From Planomicrobium stackebrandtii (GTDB lineage Bacteria > Bacillota > Bacilli > Bacillales_A > Planococcaceae), in assembly GCF_030814955.1 (NCBI RefSeq), contig NZ_JAUSWB010000005.1, forward strand, positions 310,001 to 374,000: 64,000 bases of DNA. The letters run 5' to 3'. The notes beneath the pieces were generated by a model. That model made no database searches, was not told the origin of the DNA, and saw only the letters and a program-made list of their open reading frames with translations. Within the stretch, counting starts at the first letter, position 1. Each line of letters opens with the position of its first letter. A program made the translations under genes and the position numbers. Shown here in pieces: positions 54,451 through 63,633 of the stretch.

Positions 54451-55806
54451 TCAAAGAATGAAATACAAAGCGGAGATCACCAAATAGCAAACAATCCAGA
54501 TCAGCAAGGCGAACTTAAAATTCAGTTTAAATGCGATATAGACAGAGTTTTTCCGGCTAATCGCAGCCAACAGCAAATTCAGTCCGGAAAATGGAGAAGA
54601 CAGAATGGCCAGGATCCACCCGGCCAGCAAACCAAGGCTCAAATACAGATGGTCATCCGCAAACAATGGAGAGTTGCTCAAAGTAATGGCCAAAATAGCG
54701 GCGGTAATGATCGGATGGACACCAATCCATGCCGGAATGGTCATCAGCAAGGCCAGCACCGGAATCAAAAGCAAGACATGGGTAATATTCAACGCTTCCA
54801 AAAGGGAACGAATCCAATCGTCTGCTCCATTGTTTAGAAGAGCCGTACCAAAAGCACCGGCAATGATGAAAATCGACAGCTCATTTCCCATTGACGGAAC
54901 TTTAACGTGGATGTATTGCTGGGAATTCGCGACAAGCTCACGTGGAGTACCGAGGAACAATGACCATACGGCAGAGACGACAATCGCCGTCAGCGGAATG
55001 ATGGTCAACACGGATAAATCGCTCAAACTCTCAATAAAAAGGATAGCAGCAGTAACAGTCAGCAGGATCACAGCGAGCTCAAACACTTTCCGCTTGGCCG
55101 TACCAAGGCTCACCGTGTTTTTAACGGCAACTGCTTTTGGTATAGAGAGATTGTTTTTGCGCTCCCCCAAAAAGCCGAGGCCCATCATGATGGCGGTGAC
55201 CGCAAGGCCGATTGGGAAAAGCTGCAGCCAGGTAACATCAAAATACGACAGCACCAAAGCCATGGAGATGAAATATGGCGACCACAAAAAGGCCATGACA
55301 AATCCTCGGCTCAGAGCCTTCAAGCGCACTTCGTCAAATGGTTTGAACGATGAGGTATCCGTCAAATCATAGAGGATCGGGAGCGTCCCGACGTTCATGA
55401 CAGCACCGATACTGCCAGCAGCCACTGTCGAAAACAAGTAAAGATGATGTGTTTTCTTAATGGAGTGGGCGAAAATGACTTCTATGTACTTTAAATACTG
55501 CCCCTGCTGAATCGGAATCGACAGCAATGGCACAAAGATGAAAATCGCCAAGAGGTTGGCGTTGGTTTGAAGCGCCCCAAAAAACTCCCGCACCCCATTG
55601 CCGCTCGTGTCCATCAATAACCCCACAACGAGCAGCACCGAAATCAGGATTTTCGGCGTCCGCGGGAGGTACGGGAAATAGGAAATGAGCACAACTAGCG
55701 CGAACAGGCTGACCAAAAGAGTGGAGTAAGGAAAAGAAACGAAAAAAGACAGCAAATAAGTTCCACCCATGAGCAGGGTGCTGAGAGGGCGGATGATTGG
55801 TTTCAT
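54451..55806 (-). CDS. Putative permease of the ion-transporter (ArsB/NhaD-like) superfamily
   Basis: The 451-residue protein has about 12 membrane helices in two repeated halves, each with a helical hairpin-like segment (GAVMNVGTLPILYDL in the first and PAWIGVHPIITAAILA in the second). This suits the IT superfamily of anion and sodium:proton transporters. No substrate can be named. The ATG lies behind an AAGGAG-type site. The family placement is from topology and hairpin style only. Confidence 0.6.
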   Translation of the reverse strand: MKPIIRPLSTLLMGGTYLLSFFVSFPYSTLLVSLFALVVLISYFPYLPRTPKILISVLLVVGLLMDTSGNGVREFFGALQTNANLLAIFIFVPLLSIPIQQGQYLKYIEVIFAHSIKKTHHLYLFSTVAAGSIGAVMNVGTLPILYDLTDTSSFKPFDEVRLKALSRGFVMAFLWSPYFISMALVLSYFDVTWLQLFPIGLAVTAIMMGLGFLGERKNNLSIPKAVAVKNTVSLGTAKRKVFELAVILLTVTAAILFIESLSDLSVLTIIPLTAIVVSAVWSLFLGTPRELVANSQQYIHVKVPSMGNELSIFIIAGAFGTALLNNGADDWIRSLLEALNITHVLLLIPVLALLMTIPAWIGVHPIITAAILAITLSNSPLFADDHLYLSLGLLAGWILAILSSPFSGLNLLLAAISRKNSVYIAFKLNFKFALLIWIVCYLVISALYFIL

Positions 55807-56062
55807 GTGAAGGACTCCTTTTGGAAATGGTACGGTTTTATTTAGTTTGACAGAAAAGTTTGGGGGCGTCTTTAAAGTTGCTTTAGAAAATTTCGTAATA
55901 TAAAGCCAAGTTATCTACTGCTGGAACAGTATTTTAGCAAATGATTCAAATTTGATAACAAAGAAGAATAGATCGTCATATAGAAAATGGTAGAATAAAG
56001 AAAATTGAAACTTTTACAGTTATTAGTATCACTAATCATTATAGAAGCAGGTGAAGAAACTT

Positions 56063-56467
56063 ATGAAAAAAGATATACATGTAGTTGGAGCAGTCATCAC
56101 AAGTGGTGACAAAATCTTATGTGCGCAGCGGGGCATGGAAAAAAGTTTGCCCGGCTTATGGGAATTTCCGGGTGGAAAGATTGAAAAAACAGAAACGCCT
56201 CAATCAGCCCTGCAACGAGAAATTCAAGAAGAAATGCATTGTCAGGTAGAAATTGGTGACCGGCTTGAGCATACGGTGTATGAATACGATTTTGGAATCG
56301 TCCATTTAACGACATTTTATTGCCAATTAGTCCAAGGGAAACCAGTGTTAACAGAGCATATTGCAATCCAGTGGTTGAAAGCGCATGAACTGGAAAAGCT
56401 CGAATGGGCACCGGCAGACATACCGGCGATACAGAAATTAAAACAGACGTACCAAGCTCAGAAATAA
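56063..56467 (+). CDS. MutT-type Nudix pyrophosphohydrolase
   Basis: The 134-residue protein has the Nudix box GGKIEKTETPQSALQREIQEEM with the REIQEE catalytic core intact, and a start (VVGAVITSGDKILCAQRG) typical of the (deoxy)nucleoside triphosphate pyrophosphohydrolase subgroup that cleans oxidised nucleotides. The ATG at 56063 follows GCAGGTGA. The large helicase gene begins 31 bases after its stop with its own GGAGG, so the two are likely cotranscribed. Confidence 0.9.
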   Translation: MKKDIHVVGAVITSGDKILCAQRGMEKSLPGLWEFPGGKIEKTETPQSALQREIQEEMHCQVEIGDRLEHTVYEYDFGIVHLTTFYCQLVQGKPVLTEHIAIQWLKAHELEKLEWAPADIPAIQKLKQTYQAQK

Positions 56468-56498
56468 GGGGGTTACTTGGGAGGAGCGGAGGACGAAT

Positions 56499-59393
56499 AT
56501 GAATTTACTTCAGAGTTTAGAAGACTCGATATACAAAGGATTTATCGATCAAACAAAGCCGAGTGGAGAACGTTTTAAGCCTACTTTACTGATCAATAAC
56601 ACAAAAACAAATGAGACTGTATTAAATTCCATTACGGAAGAATTGGATAGCTGTCAATCGTTTCTCTTTTCTGTAGCTTTTGTGACGGAAAGTGGCTTAG
56701 CGACTTTAAAAACCCATTTATCGGACCTGCAGCAAAAGGGGATTAAAGGAAGAATCCTGACCTCGACTTTTTTGAACTTTAACCAACCGAAAGTATTTAA
56801 AGAACTGATGAAAATCAATAATGTGGAAGTCCGATTATCCAGTATGAAAGGCTTTCATTCAAAAGGATATATTTTCTCTCATGACACGCATCAAACGTTA
56901 ATCGTAGGGAGCTCTAATTTAACGGCGCAAGCATTAAAGGTTAACTACGAATGGAACGTCAAATTGAGCTCGCATGAAAATGGCGAATTCGTTTCTCACT
57001 TTTATCATCAATTCGAGGAAGTGTGGGAAAGCGCGCAGCCGCTGACAGAACAATGGATCACAAGCTACGAACAATCGTATGTGCCCATGGAATACCGGAA
57101 AGAATTGACCAATGTGGCCGAATTCCCTGAAGTGTATACAGAAAATCCGTTAGAAGAATCCATCAACATCAAACCTAACAAAATGCAGAAAGCCGCTCTT
57201 CAGGAAATCCAAGCAGTGCGGGAATCTGGGAATGACAAAGGCTTGGTGATTTCAGCGACCGGTACAGGGAAAACCTACCTATCCGCTTTTGATGTACGGG
57301 AGTTTGCACCAAAACGAATGTTGTTTATCGTCCACAGAGAACAAATTCTTCAAAAAGCCAAAGCTGATTTTATTCGAATATTAGGCGGTGTAGAAAAAGA
57401 TTTCGGGATTCTTTCGGGTAATTTGCGGGAGACGGATGCGCGATATTTATTCGCAACAATCCAAACTATTTCGAAGGAAGAAACGCTCCGTCAATTAGAC
57501 CCGCAGGCGTTTGACTATATTTTAATTGATGAAGTACATAAAGCAGGAGCGAAATCATATCAAAGGGTAATTGAGCATTTTCAACCTAAGTTTTTAATGG
57601 GAATGACTGCGACACCTGAACGTACAGATGACTTCAATATTTACGAGCTCTTCGATTACAATGTGGCTTACGAAATTCGCTTGCAGGAAGCATTGGAAGA
57701 AGACATGCTTTGTCCGTTTCACTATTTTGGCGTAACAGATGTTGAGTATGAAGAAGGCGTGATTGACGAAGCGACGGTTTTTTCAAAACTGATAACGGAA
57801 GAACGTGTCGATCATCTTCTGCAAAAGGTCTATTACTATGGCCATTCAGGCGACAAAGTAAGAGGTCTCATGTTCTGCAGCAGAAAAGAAGAAGCTATCA
57901 AACTTTCAGAAGAGCTTAACCGCAGAGGCTTAAAGACTGTCGCGTTGACCGGCCAAAATTCTCAAGAAGAGCGTATTTTGCAGGTCGAACGGTTGGAAAA
58001 TGGCGTCATTGATTATATTTTGACTGTTGATATCTTCAACGAAGGGATTGATATTCCAAGCGTCAATCAAGTAGTTATGCTGAAACAAACACAGTCGAGC
58101 ATCATTTTTATTCAGCAGCTCGGACGCGGGCTTCGAAAACATGGATCCAAAGAATTTGTGACAATCATTGATTTTATTGGGAATTATAAAAATAACTACC
58201 TCATTCCCATCGCTTTGTCTGGTGAGCGTTCGCAGAACAAGGACAATATTCGCCGCCGAATGAAAGACACGAGCTACATCAAAGGCATTTCCACTGTGAA
58301 CTTTGAAGAAATAGCGAAAAATCGAGTGTTCTCAGCGATTAAAAAAAGCAACTTAAGTGACATGAAGATTCTTCGCGAAGCCTATATCGAGTTGAAAAAC
58401 AGAATAGGGCATATTCCACAGCTTCAGGATTTTATTCACCACAATTCAATCGATCCGTTAGTGATTGTTCAGAAGTATACAACCTATCACCAGTTTTTAT
58501 TGAAGCTTAAGGAAATTGATCCATTGGTAAATGCGTACGAAGAACAGGTGTTAACTATGCTTTCTTTGGAAATCTTAAATGGCAAGCGGCTGCATGAAAT
58601 CCTGTTGCTCGAACTATTGCTCAAAAAAGAAAAAGTCACAATGGATACGTATGAACAATACATACAATCATATAACTGCTCATTTGATTCAGAAACCTTA
58701 GCGTCGGTGCAACGAATCATGGACCTGAGTTTTTTCAACCAAGGCTCCCGAAAAAAATATGGCACGACGCCACTGGTGGATTTCGGGATAGATGGCATTG
58801 AATTTAATGAGGAAATTCAAGAAAGTCTAGAGCAAAATTCAAGCTTTCAGGCGATGTTATTGGATATTGTCATAAGTGCAAAAGAGTTAAACAAAAATTA
58901 TCGATGCGATAAGCCCTTAACACTTTATAAAAAATATACCCGCAAAGATGCTTGCCGATTATTAAATTGGACAAGTGACGAAAGCTCGACGATTTATGGC
59001 TATAAAACAAAGCATGGGACCTGCCCGATTTTCGTTACCTACCATAAAAATGACGAAGTGGAATCGAGTGTGGCGTATACGGAAGGCTTTATCAGTCCCG
59101 AAATCTTCACATGGTCCACAAGAAGTAACCGTACATTAGCGTCTGCAGAAGTAAAAACAATTATTGGTGCTGCAGAAAGCAATATTGATCTTCATTTGTT
59201 TATTAAGAAAGACGATGACGAAGGCGGGGATTTTTATTATCTGGGACAGGCTCTTCCGGATAAGTCCAGTGTGGAACAAGCGTTAATGAAAGATAAAAAC
59301 TTAAAGGATATACCCGTAGTTCATATGAATTTAGCGCTGGAAAACATGGTGGAAGGAAAGCTATATCATTATATTGCCAGCGAGGAAAATTGA
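56499..59393 (+). CDS. PLD-nuclease / SF2 helicase / DUF3427 fusion protein
   Basis: The 964-residue protein begins with a phospholipase-D-type nuclease domain carrying one HKD motif (His120, Lys122, GSSN at 137-140). An SF2 helicase core follows, with Walker A SATGTGKT (252-259), DEVH (344-347), MTATPER (369-375) and motif VI QQLGRGLR (539-546). The last about 390 residues match DUF3427. All catalytic motifs look intact. The fusion probably unwinds and cuts or repairs DNA. Its use in defence or repair is not established. It is preceded by a Nudix gene and followed by a DUF4357 gene. Confidence 0.92.
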   Translation: MNLLQSLEDSIYKGFIDQTKPSGERFKPTLLINNTKTNETVLNSITEELDSCQSFLFSVAFVTESGLATLKTHLSDLQQKGIKGRILTSTFLNFNQPKVFKELMKINNVEVRLSSMKGFHSKGYIFSHDTHQTLIVGSSNLTAQALKVNYEWNVKLSSHENGEFVSHFYHQFEEVWESAQPLTEQWITSYEQSYVPMEYRKELTNVAEFPEVYTENPLEESINIKPNKMQKAALQEIQAVRESGNDKGLVISATGTGKTYLSAFDVREFAPKRMLFIVHREQILQKAKADFIRILGGVEKDFGILSGNLRETDARYLFATIQTISKEETLRQLDPQAFDYILIDEVHKAGAKSYQRVIEHFQPKFLMGMTATPERTDDFNIYELFDYNVAYEIRLQEALEEDMLCPFHYFGVTDVEYEEGVIDEATVFSKLITEERVDHLLQKVYYYGHSGDKVRGLMFCSRKEEAIKLSEELNRRGLKTVALTGQNSQEERILQVERLENGVIDYILTVDIFNEGIDIPSVNQVVMLKQTQSSIIFIQQLGRGLRKHGSKEFVTIIDFIGNYKNNYLIPIALSGERSQNKDNIRRRMKDTSYIKGISTVNFEEIAKNRVFSAIKKSNLSDMKILREAYIELKNRIGHIPQLQDFIHHNSIDPLVIVQKYTTYHQFLLKLKEIDPLVNAYEEQVLTMLSLEILNGKRLHEILLLELLLKKEKVTMDTYEQYIQSYNCSFDSETLASVQRIMDLSFFNQGSRKKYGTTPLVDFGIDGIEFNEEIQESLEQNSSFQAMLLDIVISAKELNKNYRCDKPLTLYKKYTRKDACRLLNWTSDESSTIYGYKTKHGTCPIFVTYHKNDEVESSVAYTEGFISPEIFTWSTRSNRTLASAEVKTIIGAAESNIDLHLFIKKDDDEGGDFYYLGQALPDKSSVEQALMKDKNLKDIPVVHMNLALENMVEGKLYHYIASEEN

Positions 59394-59529
59394 TTTTGTA
59401 ATCTCATTGATACCAAAGTTTATTTTCCCGCGATTGTATCCTTTTTCAATCTCTTGCTCTATTTCTACAGTAACCAGACATCCGCTACTTCAGCGAGAGT
59501 CGAAACTTACTTTAGAGGAGGAAGAAAAG

Positions 59530-59976
59530 ATGAAGGAATACTATGTGAAAAAAATCCAGCATCCCACGGAAGGTGAGCTTTATCAATTTCTGGAGCTGGA
59601 CGCCCAAACCAGCGAGGAGCAAATCATCGATCCGTTCGAATCGGGGATGCTGCAGCTTTATCCTGAAAAGGAGCTAGCGCCTGACATTTTTTCCATCACT
59701 TCCAAGCGTGGAGCAGATGCGACCGGGTTTTACCGGGGTGAAAAGTTTGTTGTACAGCGCGGATCCAAGTTTGCGGCATCGACTTCGCCGAAATGCCCGA
59801 AAAAGTACATCAAGCTGCGGGAAAATCTGGTGCTGGATAAGCTGCTTGTACCGTTTCAGCATCAGCTCTTGCTGATGGAAGATACCGAGTTCAATTCGCC
59901 GATGATGGCGATGGGCGCGGTGATCGGCGGCTGGGTACGCGGGTCGCATGACTGGAAAGAGGCGGAAAAGAACTAG
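59530..59976 (+). CDS. DUF4357 domain protein
   Basis: The 148-residue product contains SKRGADATGFYRGEKFVVQRGSKFAAS and ends with FNSPMMAMGAVIGGWVRGSHDWK, the DUF4357 domain usually found at the end of nucleases such as GIY-YIG proteins. Here it stands without a nuclease. The ATG at 59530 behind AGAGGAGG is chosen, and the in-frame sequence upstream runs from inside the helicase gene without a site. It lies 136 bases after the helicase gene and may share its transcript. A DNA- or RNA-binding role is plausible. Confidence 0.82.
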   Translation: MKEYYVKKIQHPTEGELYQFLELDAQTSEEQIIDPFESGMLQLYPEKELAPDIFSITSKRGADATGFYRGEKFVVQRGSKFAASTSPKCPKKYIKLRENLVLDKLLVPFQHQLLLMEDTEFNSPMMAMGAVIGGWVRGSHDWKEAEKN

Positions 59977-59982
59977 TCTATG

Positions 59983-60022
59983 AAAAAGCGTAAGGACCGA
60001 TATTCGGCCCTTACGCTTTTTT
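59983..60022. terminator. Bidirectional terminator
   Basis: AAAAAGCGTAAGG and CCTTACGCTTTTT with an inner CCGA/TCGG stem separate the DUF4357 gene from the convergent AI-2E permease gene. Confidence 0.9.
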
Positions 60023-60032
60023 GTGTTTTTAG

Positions 60033-61265
60033 TCATCTCAATTTCTTTTTCAAGCTCAGCTGTTTTTTTCTTTTCTTTTCTGAAATCAGCGGCTTTGGCG
60101 CCGGATTGTATTCATCGTCATATAATCCGGTATAAGTCTGGTACCAATTGAACAGATGCGAGAGAATTACTTTGCTGACCGCATAGGCCGGGATTCCGAG
60201 AATGACTCCCGGAATGCCAAAGAGGTTGCCAGCTGTCAGCAAGACCGCGATGATGGTCACGGGATGGATACTTAAGTTACTGCCGAGAACGAGCGGCTGG
60301 ATGACGCGTCCTTCCAGTGTCTGCTCGATGAAAAAGACAATTAGCACTTTGACCAGCATGATCGGCGAATGGACTACGAGGGCAATGATGACGATCGGCA
60401 ATAAGGCGATAAAAGTACCTAAAAACGGAATCAAGTTCAAAGCACCCGCCAGGATTCCAAGGGTTAGGGCATATTCAAGGCCGACAACGCTCAAGCCGAT
60501 CCAGAACATCAGCCCGACAAAAAAGGCGACAATCAGCTGGCCGCGGATATACTGGCTGATTTGCAGGTTCATTTCACGCAGCAGGACATAGGTATGTTCC
60601 CGCATTTTCGATGGGACAAGCTTCATGATGTGGTAGGGCAAGTGATGGCCGTCCTTCAATAGGTAAAACAGGATGAAGGGGGTCGTAATCACTGCCAGCA
60701 CGGTAGTCGTCAGGATGCCGAAGACACTGCCAATGCCGGTGACGGTTGTACCAACGACATCATCCGCCTGCTCCGTGATGGAAGTGGAGAGGCTGTCTCC
60801 ATTGCCGGTCAGCTGTGTTTGCAGCTGCGACAGAATATTGCTTTGGAAAAAGCTATCGATCTGTGAGATGAAGCTGGCTAAATAATCCTGCCAATTCTCC
60901 AGCAGGCCCAGCGTCTGCTCGCGAATGATGGGGATCAGGGTCGCGATGCCCCAGGCAAGCAAACCGATAATCACGACAAAGACGATGGAAATGCCCCCGA
61001 TGCGCTTAATGTTTTTCGTTTCCATCCAGTCGATAAGCGGATTCAGCAGGTAATACAAGACGCCTGCCATGATCAGCGGCAGTCCCATGACATCAAAAAA
61101 AGCGAAGAATGGCTGAAAGACGTAGCTGACTTTTGGCAGCAGCAATAAATTCAATAAAATCAAAAGAATAATGACCAGTACGGATACCGCCTTGTTGTTC
61201 AGCACCCATTTCACAAACCAGGAAGCTGCATGGCTCAACGCATTTTTGTTTTTGTCCTGCTCCAT
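60033..61265 (-). CDS. AI-2E family permease
   Basis: The 410-residue protein matches the PerM/YtvI family: helical pairs near the N-terminus, a soluble insert (about 110-165), VVGLEYALTLGILAGALNLIPFLGTFIALLP and VIQPLVLGSNLSIHPV, with a basic lysine-rich tail. It probably exports a small signal or exchanges Na+ for protons, but the substrate is unknown. ATG 61265 is chosen, with AGAGGTG upstream. It is a paralogue of 19181-20260. Confidence 0.9.
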   Translation of the reverse strand: MEQDKNKNALSHAASWFVKWVLNNKAVSVLVIILLILLNLLLLPKVSYVFQPFFAFFDVMGLPLIMAGVLYYLLNPLIDWMETKNIKRIGGISIVFVVIIGLLAWGIATLIPIIREQTLGLLENWQDYLASFISQIDSFFQSNILSQLQTQLTGNGDSLSTSITEQADDVVGTTVTGIGSVFGILTTTVLAVITTPFILFYLLKDGHHLPYHIMKLVPSKMREHTYVLLREMNLQISQYIRGQLIVAFFVGLMFWIGLSVVGLEYALTLGILAGALNLIPFLGTFIALLPIVIIALVVHSPIMLVKVLIVFFIEQTLEGRVIQPLVLGSNLSIHPVTIIAVLLTAGNLFGIPGVILGIPAYAVSKVILSHLFNWYQTYTGLYDDEYNPAPKPLISEKKRKKQLSLKKKLR

Positions 61266-61464
61266 CACGTGCACCTCTTTCCTGAATAAAACAGCTTGAG
61301 ACGCTAGGCAAATATTGTAATCTTTCCTTCATTATAAGCCTAAAATACCCGTATGGCGCAGTTTTCACACTGACAGGAAAGTTTATTTTTCCAGCCTTTA
61401 TCTCCCTCCATCTCCGTCCCATAAACTATCATTCCTCCGATTGTCAGAAAACATCTACGATACG

Positions 61465-61561
61465 TTATCCACATGTGGATAACTGTCAAATATAACGAAA
61501 CGGCAAAGTTATCCCCGTTTTACAAGGAAACCATCCACATATCCAGTAACGTCGGGGATAA
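61465..61561. promoter_or_regulatory. Cluster of DnaA-box-like 9-mers
   Basis: TTATCCACATGTGGATAA (61465-61482) is two perfect DnaA boxes head to head. Within 80 bases more lie TTATCCCCG (61509-61517), CCATCCACA (61531-61539, two mismatches) and CGGGGATAA (61553-61561, the exact inverse of the second). No dnaA, dnaN or other origin gene is near, so this is not the chromosomal origin. It could bind DnaA as a titration or regulatory site, since it lies between divergent promoters. Confidence 0.5.
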
Positions 61562-61651
61562 ATAACGGAGTTTTTACGTAAAGATAACGTTAATTTGGAA
61601 CTATGCCCCATTTTATCTGTAGAATAGACAAGAGCTTAGGAGGTGTGAAGT

Positions 61652-62023
61652 ATGTGGCTATTAATTATTTGGTTGATTGTCATTTTCGGCTTCGGATTTT
61701 TGCGCATGTATTTAAAAAAACGGTTCGGCATTGATGAGGAAGAGCGGGCAGGTATGCCGGTCAAAAGATTCGAGCGCTGGAATGGTTGGGCTATGCTTGC
61801 AGCAATAATTGTTTTATATATCGTTTTCATAGATTCGCTAGCCGTATTTTTCTTTTGGCTGTTAAGTGTTTTTTTGCTCGTATGCGCAGCGCAAATCTAT
61901 TTGGAGTGGAAATACCTAAAAGGATCAAGGAAATATCAGGCATCCATTGTTTACTTCACGATTACAGCGCTGGCGATGATCATCTTCATCGCTATTATCA
62001 GGTGGCAAACAGAACTGTTTTAA
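61652..62023 (+). CDS. DUF4181 membrane protein
   Basis: The 123-residue protein has four membrane helices and the family-type run FERWNGWAMLAAIIVLY followed by YLEWKYLKGSRKYQASIVY. This fits the DUF4181 family of Bacillales. The function is unknown. ATG follows TTAGGAGG. It is monocistronic, with a terminator at 62054. Confidence 0.8.
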   Translation: MWLLIIWLIVIFGFGFLRMYLKKRFGIDEEERAGMPVKRFERWNGWAMLAAIIVLYIVFIDSLAVFFFWLLSVFLLVCAAQIYLEWKYLKGSRKYQASIVYFTITALAMIIFIAIIRWQTELF

Positions 62024-62053
62024 GTTTTTCGAATCAAAAGAAGTTCATCCTAG

Positions 62054-62087
62054 AAAAAAGCATTCCCTGAGCGGAATGCTTTTTTTC
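62054..62087. terminator. Terminator of the DUF4181 gene, shared with the TetR gene
   Basis: AAAAAGCATTCC and GGAATGCTTTTT form the stem, and T residues follow on the plus strand. Confidence 0.88.
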
Positions 62088-62094
62088 ATGATCG

Positions 62095-62679
62095 CTATTT
62101 GTCCAGCACGACAGCACCTGTGTACATTTTGCCATGCAGCGCAGCCAGTTTTTCAGCCATGACTAAAGGAGAGTCCTTAAAATCCTGTTGGGTCCAGTAG
62201 AGGAAGAAACCAAGGCTGCCATATGTCATGAAATAATTGAGTGTTGGAATTTCCAATTCGCTTTCCTCCTCAAGGCGAAGCTCGGTTGCGGCAACTTGGA
62301 CGAGGCTTTCGCAAAATTGGTTTTGCGAGCCTGGCAGCACCTCCCCTGTGATGATCAGCCGGAAGACGAATTGGTGGTTGTAAATGTATTCGAAAATCGG
62401 CAGATGACGCTGCACATCTGTCGAAGAAAAGCGCTCCAAATCCTCAAAGCCTTTTCGGAAATAACTTGCGAGGCCGTTCAGATGATCGGCAACGATAGCG
62501 GCAAGAAGCTCGTTCAAATCCTTGTAATGGGAGTAGAACGTGACACGGTTGCATTTTGCCTGTTTCGTGACTTCCGTGATGGTCAGCTCATCGAGGCTTT
62601 TTTCTTGCAATAACTGCAGCAGCGACGTTTTCAGCTTTTTTTGTGTCCGCAAGATGCGGCGGTCTTCTGTGCCATTCAA
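62095..62679 (-). CDS. TetR-family regulator
   Basis: The 194-residue protein has the TetR helix-turn-helix (TITEVTKQAKCNRVTFYSHYKDLNELL) and an all-helical C-terminal domain of the TetR_C_7-like type. The start is the TTG at 62679 behind AGGAGGAG, and the preceding in-frame stretch is promoter sequence. It is divergent from the SDR gene and probably represses it and itself. TCCATATGGA (62745-62754) is a candidate operator, though that is inference. Confidence 0.88.
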   Translation of the reverse strand: MNGTEDRRILRTQKKLKTSLLQLLQEKSLDELTITEVTKQAKCNRVTFYSHYKDLNELLAAIVADHLNGLASYFRKGFEDLERFSSTDVQRHLPIFEYIYNHQFVFRLIITGEVLPGSQNQFCESLVQVAATELRLEEESELEIPTLNYFMTYGSLGFFLYWTQQDFKDSPLVMAEKLAALHGKMYTGAVVLDK

Positions 62680-62835
62680 GCTGTTCTCCTCCTGTTGTGT
62701 CCGAAAAATGGACAGGTTTGTGAATTTAGTATGACATGAATCTTTCCATATGGACAAATTGATTTATTATCTGTTAAATTACAAATGTAGTTTATTTATG
62801 AATGGATTTTCAGCTAATCATAGGAGGAATAAAAC

Positions 62836-63570
62836 ATGGCGCGTTTAACGAACAAAGTTGCAATCATTACCGGTGCGGCACAAGGCATGGGCGCATCCCA
62901 CGCGAAGAAGTTTATCGAGGAAGGTGCGAAGGTTGTACTGACAGATTTGAATGAAGAGAAAGGCCAGGCTTTGGCAGCGGAACTTGGAGAGAACGCATTG
63001 TTCATCAAGCACAACGTGACAAGCGCTGAAGACTGGGAGGCTGTAGTGACTAGAGCAGAACGAGTATTTGGTCAGGTAAATGTACTGGTCAACAATGCCG
63101 GCATTACGATGGCAAAATCAATCTTGCAGACGACGGAAGAAGAGTATCGCCGCATTGTGGATATTAACCAGGTTTCGGTATTCCTTGGCATGAAGACGGT
63201 CATCCCATTCATGCAAAAAGCCGGCGGCGGTTCGATCGTCAATATTTCATCGATGAACGGCTTAGTGGCCGGAGCAATCGGCTATACCGATACAAAATTC
63301 GCCGTCCGCGGCATGACCAAAGCAGCAGCCATGGAATGCGCCAACTACGGCATCCGCGTGAACTCTGTCCATCCGGGTGTCATCGCGACGCCAATGGTTG
63401 TTCAGGAAGACACAAAAGCGGCTGTCGAAGAATTTTCCAAGCACATTCCATTAAAGCGCGTTGCCCAGTCGGAGGAAGTTTCCAATATGGTCTTGTTCCT
63501 GGCATCTGATGAAGCAAGTTATTCCACAGGGTCAGAGTTTGTAGTAGATGGCGGCATGACCGCGCAATAA
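62836..63570 (+). CDS. SDR-family NAD(P)-dependent alcohol dehydrogenase
   Basis: The 244-residue enzyme has TGAAQGMGA, NNAG in LVNNAGITMAKS, the catalytic serine in NISSMNG and YTDTK, with the C-terminal TGSEFVVDGGMTA. This resembles the FabG/3-alpha-hydroxysteroid-dehydrogenase group. The natural substrate is unknown. The gene is divergent from the TetR gene, which probably controls it, and a strong terminator follows. ATG has TAGGAGG upstream. Confidence 0.93.
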   Translation: MARLTNKVAIITGAAQGMGASHAKKFIEEGAKVVLTDLNEEKGQALAAELGENALFIKHNVTSAEDWEAVVTRAERVFGQVNVLVNNAGITMAKSILQTTEEEYRRIVDINQVSVFLGMKTVIPFMQKAGGGSIVNISSMNGLVAGAIGYTDTKFAVRGMTKAAAMECANYGIRVNSVHPGVIATPMVVQEDTKAAVEEFSKHIPLKRVAQSEEVSNMVLFLASDEASYSTGSEFVVDGGMTAQ

Positions 63571-63577
63571 GCAGAAA

Positions 63578-63619
63578 AAATAAGGCCGTTACGCTAAATG
63601 CTGCGTAACGGCCTTATTT
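63578..63619. terminator. Bidirectional terminator
   Basis: AAATAAGGCCGTTACGC pairs perfectly with its complement between the SDR gene and the convergent membrane protein gene. Confidence 0.92.
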
Positions 63620-63633
63620 GTTTATCGAAGTTT

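Noticed and set aside
54605-55372. 255-codon plus-strand frame opposite the permease
   Set aside because: Antisense of a membrane protein gene; no ribosome binding site, and the basic/Ser-rich composition is typical of shadows.
61465-61561. Chromosomal replication origin
   Set aside because: DnaA-like boxes are present, but dnaA, dnaN, recF or rpmH are absent and no AT-rich unwinding stretch with DnaA-trio repeats is evident.
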